Shown here: one piece after another, positions 38,015 through 49,100 of the stretch
Numbering within the stretch: position 1 is the first letter of the stretch
Layout: each line of letters begins with the position of its first letter
Assembly: GCA_964489425.1 (NCBI GenBank)
Contig: CAZAYP010000041.1
Location: 1-53,386 of the forward strand
Source: CAZAYP01 sp964489425 [NCBI: uncultured Verrucomicrobiota bacterium]
GTDB taxonomy: Bacteria; Verrucomicrobiota; Kiritimatiellia; RZYC01
Direction: 5' to 3'
DNA length: 53,386 nucleotides
Program-made: the position numbers and the translations under genes
The notes under the pieces: generated by a model
Told to the model about the DNA's origin: nothing
Database searches by the model: none
What the model saw: the letters and a program-made list of their open reading frames with translations, nothing else

Positions 38015-39739
38015 ATGCATATGAAAAAAATGTTGGTTGCAGGGTGGCTCGCCGGCGCGATTGCGCTGACTGCGCAGGGTCAATGGATGACCCAGACCAT
38101 CAACCTCAACCCCGGGTGGAATGCGGTTTTCCTGAAGGTGCAGCCGTCTCCGGCCACGCTGGACACGGTGTTGACCAACACGCCGGTCCTCAGCGTGTGG
38201 CAATGGAACCGGCAGTTTGTCTCGGCCCAGTACACGCTCGACCCATCGCAGCTTCTGCCCACGGACCCCCACTGGCTGGTCTGGTATAGCGCGGCGTCGG
38301 GCATGGCGTTCCTTAATAAAATTACCGAGTTCGTGGGCGGGGCGTCGTACCTCGTGCAACTGCCGACCAACGCGGCGCCGGTGACCCTGAGCATCAAGGG
38401 GCAGCCGCGGTTGCCCGCCAACGCCTGGTTTCCGCACGCGATGTCGTTCGTTGGGTTCCCAGTCCATACCAGCACCCCGCCGTACGCGCTCGACTTTTTC
38501 CGTGAAGCCGAAAGCATTGATGTCGGCACTTCCTATGATCCGAACCTGTTCATGGTCGCTGGCAGCGGGAACAGCATTCCGATCACCGCGCCGGCCCGTA
38601 CGCGCCTGCAGGGCGGTACCGCCTACTGGGTGCAGTTGGACGGCGCCGATGGGTTTGATGGTCCCATCGAGATCGAGGGCCTCGGCACTGGCCTCATGGA
38701 TTTCGGGACCGATCTTAACGAGATGACCTTCCGGATCGTCAATAACTCGGCCACGGGCACAGCTACGGCGACACTTTCGCTGCACCCGTCCGAGACCCCG
38801 CCGCCTGGCCAGCAGGACAATGCCGGTATGCCGCCCATGTCATGGTTCCAGGCGGATTGGTCCCGGCAGCAGTTCGGGTGGACCAACTTCAGTGCCCCGT
38901 TCACGGTGACCATCCCGCCGGGCGGGCAAACGGATGTCCGGTTGGGCGTGCGCCGGGCAGCGTTGCCGCCGGTGCGCAATGCCACCACGTTGGGCGCTTC
39001 GTTCCAAAGCCTGCTTCAGGTCGTCGACGGCCTGGGCAACGTGCAGTTCCATTTTCCCATTCACGTCAATCCCGGTGGCGACACCAACGCGCCCTCCGGC
39101 CACAATCCGTACGAAGGGCTCTGGGTGGGCGAGGCGTTGATCAGCCGGGTCAACAACCCCGTGCCGGGCGGCAACGACACCAACCTGCTGCTCACTGCCA
39201 ACACCTTCCCGGTCCGGCTGCTGGTGCACGTGGACAGCACCGGCAAGGCGCGCCTGCTGCAGCAGGTGGTGAGCGCGCTGGACCCGGCCGACGGGTCCAA
39301 CGCCACGACGCGGTTGTATGCGGACGAGAGCCACCTGCCCAACAACGCATCGAACGTGGCGCGGATCAGTTCGGCGGTGTTTCATTTCATGGCGCCGACG
39401 TTGATGACCGGCACCATGAACAGCAACCTGACCTGCCAGATGGTGCTGGACTACAACGACCGGCTCAACCCGTTCAAGCATCTCTACCATCCTGAGCATG
39501 ACAACATGGACGCCAACTACACCACCAACCTGCCCAACGGGGTGGAGTCGTGGACGGTAACGCGCAACCTCACGCTGCGGTTCTCGGCCACGGGCGGCAA
39601 CCCGAATGACCCGCTCTGGGGCTACGACGAGTTGGGGGGTATTTATTCTGAAGGCGTGGCGGGCCTGCGCACCAAGACCGTTCTGTGCTCGGGCCCGTTT
39701 GCGTTGCGGCGGGTGAACCGGGTCAACACCTTGCAGTGA
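38015..39739 (+). CDS. Large secreted protein heading the Tc-like locus
   Basis: The 574-aa protein starts at 38015 behind GAGGT, with a signal peptide (MLVAGWLAGAIALTAQGQ). The N-terminal ~240 residues (TINLNPGWNAVFLKVQP, GTAYWVQLDG) form a domain that often begins long secreted proteins in this phylum. Residues ~260-360 are beta-rich, probably Ig-like (FTVTIPPGGQTDVRLGVRR). The C-terminal half has NPYEGLWVGEALISRVN, KARLLQQVV and LTCQMVLDYNDRLNPFKHLYHPEHDN, and ends with GEYSEG-like EGVAGLRTKTVLCSGPFALRRVN. I recognise the style but no named family. It is the first of six same-strand exported proteins, 41 bp before the first fibre-like paralogue. Confidence 0.8.
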   Translation: MHMKKMLVAGWLAGAIALTAQGQWMTQTINLNPGWNAVFLKVQPSPATLDTVLTNTPVLSVWQWNRQFVSAQYTLDPSQLLPTDPHWLVWYSAASGMAFLNKITEFVGGASYLVQLPTNAAPVTLSIKGQPRLPANAWFPHAMSFVGFPVHTSTPPYALDFFREAESIDVGTSYDPNLFMVAGSGNSIPITAPARTRLQGGTAYWVQLDGADGFDGPIEIEGLGTGLMDFGTDLNEMTFRIVNNSATGTATATLSLHPSETPPPGQQDNAGMPPMSWFQADWSRQQFGWTNFSAPFTVTIPPGGQTDVRLGVRRAALPPVRNATTLGASFQSLLQVVDGLGNVQFHFPIHVNPGGDTNAPSGHNPYEGLWVGEALISRVNNPVPGGNDTNLLLTANTFPVRLLVHVDSTGKARLLQQVVSALDPADGSNATTRLYADESHLPNNASNVARISSAVFHFMAPTLMTGTMNSNLTCQMVLDYNDRLNPFKHLYHPEHDNMDANYTTNLPNGVESWTVTRNLTLRFSATGGNPNDPLWGYDELGGIYSEGVAGLRTKTVLCSGPFALRRVNRVNTLQ

Positions 39740-39780
39740 ATAATCCGGGATTTCAAGTGTCAAACGACGGAGAGTGAAAT

Positions 39781-40854
39781 ATGAAAAACCGCACATCAAC
39801 ATGGATGATAGTGGCAGCCCTGCTGGCGCTGGCAACCAGCGGGGCATGGGCTTGGGTGGGTTATTCGCCCGCTATCGTTAATTACCAGGGGCGTTTGCTG
39901 ACCGCCACGGGAGCGCCCATGCCCGGCGGCAATTACACTTTGCTGTTCTCTCTATACACCGCGCCCAGCGGGGGGACGCCGGCATGGCAGCGGGGCTACA
40001 CCAACATCCTGGTTGACAGCAGCGGTGATTTCAATGCCATCCTGGGCGCGGCGGGTGCCGCAACCACCTGGACCAATGGGAACAACCTGCAGGACACATT
40101 CACCAATGCGAGTTACCTGGGGATCATGGTGTATGCGACGCCCTCCGGCCCGGTGTCGGCGCCTTTTGAGATCGTGCCACGCCAGAAATTTGTCAGCGCG
40201 CCCTATGCCATGACCGCCAACCAGGCGGATTCGGCTGATGCCATCGGCGGGTACTGGTCGTTTGTTGACATATCCCATCTTAATAAGTCCCAGGTACCGA
40301 GCGGCGGGGCGCGCATGCTGGGATTCGGTACCAATACTGCGGTTTTTGTGCCCGCCACGGCCTCCAACTGGAACCCGACGGATGCAGGCTATGAGACCAT
40401 TACCTTTGAAACCAACCTGGTTGTAAAAGGCAAGGTCTTGCCGGCGAATTATGGATACGCTGCTAGCTACTATATCACAACTGACTACATTCATGCCCCG
40501 CAGGATAACACGGGCAATCCCGGAACCCTCTCGTTCAGCAGCCAAAAATTGAGCATCCTGGGCGGCGGCATGGTGCAAATGACTAATAGCGGCACCTATA
40601 AGGGCAATGCGGATGGGTTTATCCACGTCATATTGCCCGGACCCCAGGCGGCCAGCTACACCTTGACCGCGACCATCGGGCAGCAGGTCAATACCCTTTA
40701 TACCTATTCCGGGAATTCAGCGCGCGCGATCGGCTTCTTTTGCGTGCCGGTTTCGGCCCGTGACACGTTTCGGATCACGATGACCCCGCTGATCAACGGA
40801 TTCGACTGTTACTGGCGCGCGGTCGGTAAAAACGCCGGCATTTCAGCTCAATAG
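39781..40854 (+). CDS. Exported fibre-like protein, paralogue 1
   Basis: The 357-aa protein has GGAG 8 nt before its ATG and a signal peptide (MIVAALLALATSGAWA). Residues ~25-140 form a module opening IVNYQGRLLTATGAPMPGGNYTL and closing with PRQKFVSAPYAMTANQAD. This 'YQGrL...G.Y...f.lY...GG...W' wording is common in bacterial surface and tail-fibre-like proteins with trimeric shafts. After a variable middle comes a C-terminal beta-rich tip (ADGFIHVILPG, YTLTATIG, AIGFFCVPVSARD). The tip aligns in order with those of the next two genes and could be a jelly-roll, C1q/TNF-like head, which is inference. AGGAGG for the next gene overlaps its TAG stop. Confidence 0.8.
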   Translation: MKNRTSTWMIVAALLALATSGAWAWVGYSPAIVNYQGRLLTATGAPMPGGNYTLLFSLYTAPSGGTPAWQRGYTNILVDSSGDFNAILGAAGAATTWTNGNNLQDTFTNASYLGIMVYATPSGPVSAPFEIVPRQKFVSAPYAMTANQADSADAIGGYWSFVDISHLNKSQVPSGGARMLGFGTNTAVFVPATASNWNPTDAGYETITFETNLVVKGKVLPANYGYAASYYITTDYIHAPQDNTGNPGTLSFSSQKLSILGGGMVQMTNSGTYKGNADGFIHVILPGPQAASYTLTATIGQQVNTLYTYSGNSARAIGFFCVPVSARDTFRITMTPLINGFDCYWRAVGKNAGISAQ

Positions 40855-40866
40855 GAGGTATTCGCA

Positions 40867-41934
40867 GTGAAAACGATCAACGGTTGGAAGTGGCTGGCAA
40901 TCATGGTTGCGGCCTTGGGCTGGGGTGTGGCGCAGGTGGTGGCCGGGACCGCGCCCTCGATTATCACGTACCAGGGGCAGTTGCAGGACTCCAGCGGCAA
41001 CCGCGTGGCAGCGGGCGTTTATGCGGTCCAAGCCCGGATTTGGAACAATAGTTCGGGCGGTGACTTGATCTGGGGCCGCACCTACCCGGTTCATGTAGAC
41101 AGCAACGGCATTTTTTCCATAACGCTGGGTGATGGCGGGGGAGATTTGAATCCGCCCGGCCAGACCAACGACTTGGCCGCGGCCTTCCTCGGCGCTCCCC
41201 GGTACCTTGGCATCAGCATGGCGTCCACGCCATCCGGGTCCGTGGCGCGGGTTTCGGAAATGGCGCCGCGGGTACAGCTGGTGAGCGAGCCTTATGCGTT
41301 GCGCGCCAACCAGGTGGGCAATGCCCTGGCCTGGCGCGGGATTGCGGCCAGCAATCTCGCCGTGCGCCCATGGGTGGGGGCAAACTTCTGGCTGGGTCTG
41401 GGCAATAGCAATGTGGTCATAGCCCCTCTGTCCCAGTATGTCGGCTCGCTGGGGGGCGTTATGGGAACTTACATGTACAACAACTATGGCTCCCTGGTGG
41501 TGCAGGGGACGTTGACGGTCACCGGTGGGGTTTATTCTTCCTGGGTTACAGCCAGGACCAACAACGTTACGCTGGGCGGCAATATCCGGATGATCGACGC
41601 TGCGATCAGCAACAATTTCATGGCGTGGAATAATAACGTTACTTTTACCAGTGACGGCATGCTGCTCGTGCAGTGGAACGAATCGGCCTTTGCGCAGGCC
41701 CTGGTCACCTATTTTACCATCCAGGTTACTGTAGGTTACAAGAATTGGAGCAGCGTGCAGTCGAAGACCTATACGCTGGTCGCGGGCCCGCCGGACGGGT
41801 CCCTGAGCGGCGGCAGCGCCATGCTTCCGGTACGCGCAGGCGATTATGCCCAGGTATCCATTTCCACTTCCCCTTACCAGAATATTCCCGTCGGGGCCGG
41901 TGCGATTTCTTTCCGGGCGTTTAAGTCCAACTAA
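40867..41934 (+). CDS. Exported fibre-like protein, paralogue 2
   Basis: The 355-aa protein starts at GTG behind a perfect AGGAGGT (40853-40859) that overlaps the stop of paralogue 1, so the two are translationally coupled. Its leader ends near VVAGTAP. The conserved module reads IITYQGQLQDSSGNRVAAGVY, FSITLGDGG, PRYLGISMAS, PRVQLVSEPYALRANQ. The tip domain (SDGMLLVQW, FTIQVTVG, SAMLPVRAGD, AISFRAF) keeps the same strand order as paralogue 1 but little identity. Such tandem copies with conserved bases and different ends are typical of parts that assemble into a shared shaft with changeable binding heads. Confidence 0.8.
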   Translation: MKTINGWKWLAIMVAALGWGVAQVVAGTAPSIITYQGQLQDSSGNRVAAGVYAVQARIWNNSSGGDLIWGRTYPVHVDSNGIFSITLGDGGGDLNPPGQTNDLAAAFLGAPRYLGISMASTPSGSVARVSEMAPRVQLVSEPYALRANQVGNALAWRGIAASNLAVRPWVGANFWLGLGNSNVVIAPLSQYVGSLGGVMGTYMYNNYGSLVVQGTLTVTGGVYSSWVTARTNNVTLGGNIRMIDAAISNNFMAWNNNVTFTSDGMLLVQWNESAFAQALVTYFTIQVTVGYKNWSSVQSKTYTLVAGPPDGSLSGGSAMLPVRAGDYAQVSISTSPYQNIPVGAGAISFRAFKSN

Positions 41935-41981
41935 ATGGGGATCGTGTAGCCAAAACCCGTTATGCAATCACGAGGTGCTTG

Positions 41982-43019
41982 ATGAAAACGACAAAAATCA
42001 TGATCGCGGTCGCGCTGCTGGCCTTGGCCGCGGCGGGCATGGGCTGGGCTCAGGTGGTTCCGGCCGCCTGGAACTACCAGGGTCTGCTGAGCAAAAGTGT
42101 CGGCGGTATCGGCGGTGCCGGAACCTATACCATGGAATTCCGGATCTGGGACCAGGAGGACGGCGGCGTTCCGGTATGGGCGCGGCGCTACGCCGTATAC
42201 GTGCAGTCCAATGGAGTGTTCAATGTCGCGCTCGACACCTCCGGCGTGGAAATCCTGACCCCGCCACAGACCAGCGATGTGTACGCTGCATTTTCCGGTG
42301 GGCCGCGCTACCTGGGCATCACGGTGGTTGCCACTCCGCAAGGCGCGGTTTCCCTCACCGAGATGAAGCCGCGGGAGCAGTTGTTCAGCCAGCCCTTCGC
42401 ATTGTATGCGCGGAGCGCGGACAACACGGACGCATTGCAAGGCATCCCGGCGAGTTCGTTGCTGCCGGGCCCCATGTACGCCGGGGTGGGCGGCAACTAT
42501 CCAGCGCTATACAGCCCCGTCACCACGATGAACGTCGTGACCAATTCATATTTGTCCTATGTACAGGATGTGTATGGCTCGTATTTTCTGATCAACGCGA
42601 TCGGGTTGGGCGTTAACAACTCCCTCACCGTCCACGAACTCGTTACGTCGCTATTGCAAGGCGATGCGCCTTTTGCGTGCCCGGTGGAGATGCTGCCCCC
42701 GGCCACCAACGGGCTAAGATATAATTTAACCAACGTAGGTTCCGTGTCCTTGACTGCCGCCGCGGATGGCATCTTGGAGATCGCGCTGTCGGCCTTCGAT
42801 ACCCAAGTGGGCCGCATGCCGATCAGCCTCACGATCAGCAATCCCGGACGTGGCCTGGCGCCGACCAGCTACAGCTTGCAATATGGTCCGAATTGCTCGC
42901 GCTATTACAGCTTTCTCCTCGCGGCCCAGGATCAGTATGTCGTGAGCTGGAACAATCCCTCATATACTTTTTATCCGACCCTGACCCTGACCTTCCGGAG
43001 TTTCGGGCTGACCCGCTGA
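41982..43019 (+). CDS. Exported fibre-like protein, paralogue 3
   Basis: The 345-aa protein starts at ATG 41982 behind GAGGTG; a TTG one codon earlier is less likely. A signal peptide (MIAVALLALAAAGMGWA) precedes the module AAWNYQGLLSKSVGGIGGAGTYTM, FRIWDQEDGGVPVWARRY, PRYLGITVVA, PREQLFSQPFALYARSADNTDA. The tip carries ADGILEIALS, ISLTISN, YYSFLLAAQDQY and LTLTFRSFG, matching the tips of paralogues 1 and 2 in order. It ends 146 bp before the start of the giant TcA-like gene; that gap holds no gene. Confidence 0.8.
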   Translation: MKTTKIMIAVALLALAAAGMGWAQVVPAAWNYQGLLSKSVGGIGGAGTYTMEFRIWDQEDGGVPVWARRYAVYVQSNGVFNVALDTSGVEILTPPQTSDVYAAFSGGPRYLGITVVATPQGAVSLTEMKPREQLFSQPFALYARSADNTDALQGIPASSLLPGPMYAGVGGNYPALYSPVTTMNVVTNSYLSYVQDVYGSYFLINAIGLGVNNSLTVHELVTSLLQGDAPFACPVEMLPPATNGLRYNLTNVGSVSLTAAADGILEIALSAFDTQVGRMPISLTISNPGRGLAPTSYSLQYGPNCSRYYSFLLAAQDQYVVSWNNPSYTFYPTLTLTFRSFGLTR

Positions 43020-43165
43020 GACGCGCATGACGTCCATTCTCCAACCTGTTTTCTCCGTCCCGCCCGCCCCGTGGTCCCCGCGGTTAGCGCGGCTTGGCTG
43101 CGAAAAATTGATCCCGAATATCCTGGTGTTACCTCGCCAATATGATTTTCGAAACGGAGGCTGCC

Positions 43166-46100
43166 ATGAGCAAACTTGAGAACCCCTTGAATAATCGCGG
43201 GTTTACCATCCGCCGCCTTTCGCGCGCCGCGACTTGGCTGGCCGTTCCCGTGGCCTGGCTATGGGCCGCGACCGTGCCGGCGGACTATAGCGTGGATACG
43301 GATTACGTGAATCCGTGGTACAATACCAACGTGCCGAATGCGGCCCTGACCAGCCTGGTGGCCAACACCACGGTGGGTTATGGCGGCCAAGTGGGGCCTT
43401 ACCAGCAACCCGGGATCGCCGGGGCCGGCCAGTATCCCAGCGGCGGTGGTTTCCGCCTGGCCAGTTCCACCATCGCCGCCCCGCTGGCGGAACTGGTGCC
43501 GGATTGCCATATCGGCGACATCATCTATCCCCCGGAGTTGGCGGCCCGCATGGTGGCGCCGATCTCGATTTTCCCCAGCAATGGCGCCTTTTATTCTTCA
43601 TACTCCGGCAACCTGGTGGCGGCCGATCATGGCCGCATTGAAGTGCAGTGGTTGATGATGGACGGCACCACCAACACCATGCTGTACCAGGTTTCCGGTG
43701 TACCGAGCCAGCGGCCGGTGCGCCTGTATTGGACGGAAAGGCCCTTTTATGCGCCCGCAGTGGACCTGAGTGGTAAGTTTGTCAAGCTGCATTATAACAG
43801 CGATATTCCCGCGCCACCGGCCGGGGTGCCGGCCTCGAATTACACGACGGCGGTCTGGCTGGATGACATCAACAGCACCAAACTGCTACGGGCCGTTGGG
43901 TTGAGTGGCATATTTGTCCTGGAATATTTCGCCACCGGAAAATTTGATCAACAAATCGGATGGGAGGTGGTGCAGGTCATGGGGCCGGACATCGTTGTGC
44001 AAGCGGTGAACATCGGCGACCGGCTGTATCCTTCGGACACCTCCTATGGCATTTCCAACCTGGTGGCCAACGTGACCCATGGCGTCGGCGAAGGTAATCT
44101 CTACGTGCATCAATCGACCGATGGCAAGAGCGACATGGAAGGATGGTTGTACTCCATTTACAGAACCAGTTACAATCCGTGGGATGCGGAAGTCTACTGG
44201 ATGCATCCCGGCAAGTTGAGCGTGCTGTGGCCGTACGAAGTGGACTGGTATGATGCTGACTGGCCGCAAGTTTGCCAGCTCTTCACCTACGGCGAGGTCG
44301 GCCAGAGTGCGCCCGTGTTGATTGACGACAGCCTTAGCCCTGCAATCATGCCCATGGAGGACCCCATCGGTAATACCACGATGAACAGCGGGGTGCTTAC
44401 CATGAATTCGAGCGGGCTGGTTCTGATGCGTTACAGCTCGGTCAATGAAGATATCTGGTTCCAGGTAGTGCGCGCGGTCAGCCACGACAATGTCGCGCTT
44501 TATGACTTGATGCCGCAATCGGCCACCGTGGCCCAGGAAATCCGGCCGACCATCGGCCATTCGGCCTTGGCCCTCAATGACTTCACCTGCATGGACGCCG
44601 GCACCGGGCCCACGATCCTGGGGCGTATGCCGCGCACCGTGGAAATGTGGGCGAACATCCAGAGTTTCGACAACCGGTACTTGTTCCAGATGGGCACCAA
44701 CAACGGCGCGGCCAGCTTGTTCGCGCTGTTGCCAACCAGCACGCCGGAAGTCTGGCAGGTGGTATTGGGCGGTGGGGTGACCGCCAGCGTCACCTTGCCG
44801 GGCAGCCTCACCAACTGGCACCATTATGCCCTGACTTACGACGGAAGCCAGGCGACACTGTATTACGATGCCGTGCCCACCGCCACCGTGACCGTGGCCC
44901 TGAACACACTGCCTGGCCCGTTCCTGGTGGGGCAGTATTCTTTGAGCGGGTCGTCGTCCGCACGCGCCTACGTGGAGGACGTGCGGGTGTGGTACGGCGC
45001 GCGCACCGCCGAGCAACTGGCCAACAACAGGTTGCGCCGCCTGGGTTTCGCGGACCTGACCCATTCGGACTTGGTGGCCTATTACCCGCTAAATAGCTCA
45101 GGCGGCAGCAACGCGCTGGATATTGCCCATGGCCATGACGCCCTGGTACATTCACCGATAGGCTATGTCGCCTCCACGGCCCCGGATCTGTACGATTTGA
45201 GCATGTGGACGAATTATCTTGGATTTGTGTACCAGCCGTTTGGCTGGAGCTACAATCCCAACCTGTACGATTACCGCACGCAGATGAGCGATCCGACCAA
45301 CTCCTGGATATACCCGGTACATACCAACCAGTTGGAAGTCTGGTGGGCCAACAAGTACCAGCAGGCGGGCATGCCGGTACCCATCTACTGGCCCTCGCTG
45401 GTGACCCGGTATGCCCCGCAATGGCCGACCAACGCCGATACGATCGTGATCGCCCACCAGGGCGAGAACGTAGATGCCAACAACCTGCCGGCCAATGCCA
45501 ACAATGCGATCGTTTATTATCAAAACGACCCGCCCCGGCCGGGGTTCAATCCCAACGAGGAGCATGCCCTGATCATTGGCAACTCGATGTATGCCATTCG
45601 TAACGATTTGAACAACACCAACCAGCCAGACAGCTCAGCACCCTTTGTGCTGGTACAGTATAACGATGTGTACTCCGGCCTGCCCCAGATGCTGGCGCGC
45701 GCCGTGGTGGCGACAAACTTGGATTACAACTTCAACTATTCGATTGTGGCGGGCAATATCATCGCGCCACCCATGCCCCTGTTCAGCCTCGCGAACTGCA
45801 AAAACACGTCGGTGTTTGGCGGCCCGGCCTGGAAGGATCGCAACCAGCAATGGTGGGCTTACCGCGCGGAGGCGAACGGCGGTAACAATGAACACGCTTA
45901 CATGGGGTTTTTCTATCCCAATCAACCCGGATTCTATTATCCCGGCATGGGTGCGCAACAACCGGCATTGGGCCAGGAAATCCCCTGGCTGAGCGGCCAG
46001 AGCGCCACCGGAATCCCACAAACGGTGACCTACACGATCGGGTGGGGTGAGGCGCCGGTGCTCTATGTGAACGATACGTTGTACAAGGCCAAGAACGGGT

Positions 46101-49100
46101 TGCCGGACATGTCCGGCCAACTCAGCGTGGATATGCTCTGGCAGCAATCCCAGGGCCATGCCTTTGTCACGAATATCCAGAAGCCGGCGGGTGGCATCAC
46201 CCTCACCACGGTCGTGGAAGTGGCCACGGACAACAACCGCTCCGGCGTGGTCATCGATCCCACCCGCTACCGCTATGTCCCGCTGGCCGCCGTGCCATCC
46301 GCCATCCAGACCCAGGAACGCGGCGGTTTGAAATTCTTCCCCGATTTGCCGCCCCAGTTGGCGGACCGCATGTGGTGGGATCCGGCTGCCCAACGGCTCT
46401 ATGTCAAGGGTCAGTACGTCGAGGAAGTGGGCCAGAGTTACCTGCTGCTGAACATGCTCGAGGCGGACGAGCGCGCCGCGGCCCTGGCCCTGAGTTCGGA
46501 CTCCGCCTGGCAGACCGCGGTCAATGCCATGCCCACCAACGTGTTTGAAATCGCCGATGGCAACACCCCGGCCGATTCCATGGCCTTGTCCGCCGGCGTG
46601 GGCAAGGGCAAGGGCTACGTGACGTTCGCCGTGAACAACGGCACCAACGTGCCGCCCGGTTTGCCCATCAGCGTCTACGTGGTCCAGATCCTGCCGCCCC
46701 TGTATGTCGGCGAAATCAAGGAGATCAAGCCCAGCGATCCGCTCGACGAACAGCTCACCATGCGCCACACCAGCGATTGCGCTGGCCACCCGGAAAATTA
46801 CCAGTTCGAGTGGCGCTACGCCGAGCCGATCAATGGCATGCCCCCGGACACGAACTACGCCACGTGGCTGTTTTTCGACAGCCAACCGGGCTTGAATAAG
46901 ATCACCTTCGGCGCCGGCACCCCGATCTTCACCCTCGCCAATCACTTCTTCACCATGCGCTACAAGCCGCTCGACCCGCTCAACCCGGCCGGCACCAACT
47001 GGAGCAGTTGGGTCGAGCCCATGATCGCCGAAAGCTGGGTCCAGCGCGCCATGGAAGCCATCAACCCCTACCTGCAGCGGGTCACGGACTACGAGATGAA
47101 CCCGCCGGACTACACCATCAACATGCTCAAGTTGGCCGGCGAGCCCTACCAGGGCGACATCGCGCTGAACATGGAGCACATAAATGATTATGGCCTGATC
47201 CAGATTTACTGGACCATCTTCAACCGGGCCATGAACATGAGCATTGCCATCGGCATCAGCGATGGGGCCATCAACAACACCTTGAAATACGCCGCCACCC
47301 GCCTGAACGCCCTCTACATGCTGCTGGGCAACGAGGCCTACGGCGACGCCATGGACCCGACCATCGGCTACAGCGCCCAGAGCGACTGGGACAGCTACGG
47401 CGACATACTCAACCGCGCCTCGGCCATGTTCTGCTTCATGAACCAGTTGCCGACGCTCATGGACGAGGAACTGTGCCTGCTGCGCGGCCGTGACGATACC
47501 CTGATGCCCAACACCCGCGAGGCGCCGATCTTCAACCGTCTGATCTGGAACTTCACCAAGAGCATTGATGGCGGCGAACTGGCCTATGCCCTGAACTATG
47601 GCATCGCCAACCAGGACGGCAACCTGAGCGGCACGCTCAGCGAAACGGACGCCCGCCTGCTCTTCCCCCAAGGCCACGGTGACGCCTGGGGCCACTATCT
47701 CTCCGCGGTGAAGTTGTATTACAAGCTCCTCCACAATACCAATTACGTGTGGCTGGCTGAAATCACCGACATGGACGTCGGCGGGGTGACGGTGACCGTT
47801 GATTATTATGACGAGGAAAAATTAGCCGAGACCGCTGCCGCTCGCGCCAAAACCGGCCTGGACGTGGTGCGCCGCGCGTTTCAACAGAAGTATGAGACCA
47901 CGCCGTCCGGCCTCTGGCAGGGTTATGCGGATACCACCACCAACCGGGCGTGGGGCGTGGGGGAATGGGCCAGCCGCGTGGGGCAGGGAACTTATTTCGA
48001 CTGGCTGGCCGCTAACTCCCTGCTGACCAGCGTCGACACCAATCCAACCCACCATGGCATCCAGGTGATTGACCGCACCACAGTCAAGGCCTTGGCCGCG
48101 CTGGCCAATGCCGGTCGTAATGTCCAGCAAGCCGTGGATGCTGCGGATGGCGGCCTGAACCCGCTGGGTTTGTCGGTCAACGCCATGCCGTTCGACATCA
48201 GCCCGTCCGAGATCGATGCGGGCAAGACGCATTTCGAGCAAATCTACGAGCGGGCGTTGGCGGCCGTGAATAATGCCCAGACCGTGCTCGACAACGCCCA
48301 GGGCGCGTCCCAGCGCCTGCGGCGGCAGGCTTCCTCGTTCTACAACTACGTCTCTGACACCATGGTGCAGAACGACCGCAATGCCAAGAACCGCTTGCTG
48401 GCCATCCTTGGCACCCCGTACGCCGACGACATCGGACCCGGCCAACCTTATCCGGACGGCTATACCGGACCGGATTTTTATCATTACATGTACGTGGATC
48501 TGTCGTCCATTGGTGGTTACCCTCCGGCGAGTACGACCTTCACCGCCACCCTGGCGAATATCCATCAACCCTATCACAGCCCGGATGTCACGAGTTTCAC
48601 CACCAATGGCTTCGACTTAATGCATGTGCCCTTCAGCGTGAATAACCTTGGCATGCCGGCCAAACCGACCACTTGGACCGGACGACGCGCGCGCCCGGGC
48701 GAATACCAGATGGCCTTGCTCCGCTATTACCAGGGCATGTATGAAATGAAGGCGCGCGTGAGCGAACTAAACGACTTGGTTTCTGCCACCGAGGCCTTGA
48801 TGAACAGTTTCAACGCCCGCGGCCATTTGTTGCACAAGGGTTACGATATCGTGTTTATCGCCAACGAGGCGATTGCCGGCGCCAAGATCCTGACCTCGAT
48901 GATCTTTGGTAAGGTGGCCAACGATTTCCATACGGAGGCAATCAATGACCTGCTGGAGTTCAATGCCACGGGTTGGGGCATGCCGCTGGTCGAAGGCTTG
49001 GCTGATGATGCCATAGCCCCGGCCCGCATGGCCGCTTTGGAGGGGGGCGCGAACCTTTTCCGAATCGAAAATATGGCCGCGGCGAGAGCCCAGAATGCCA

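Noticed and set aside
45635-47734. 699-codon minus-strand frame opposite the giant gene
   Set aside because: Antisense shadow with no motif or ribosome site; the plus-strand frame is continuous and domain-bearing.
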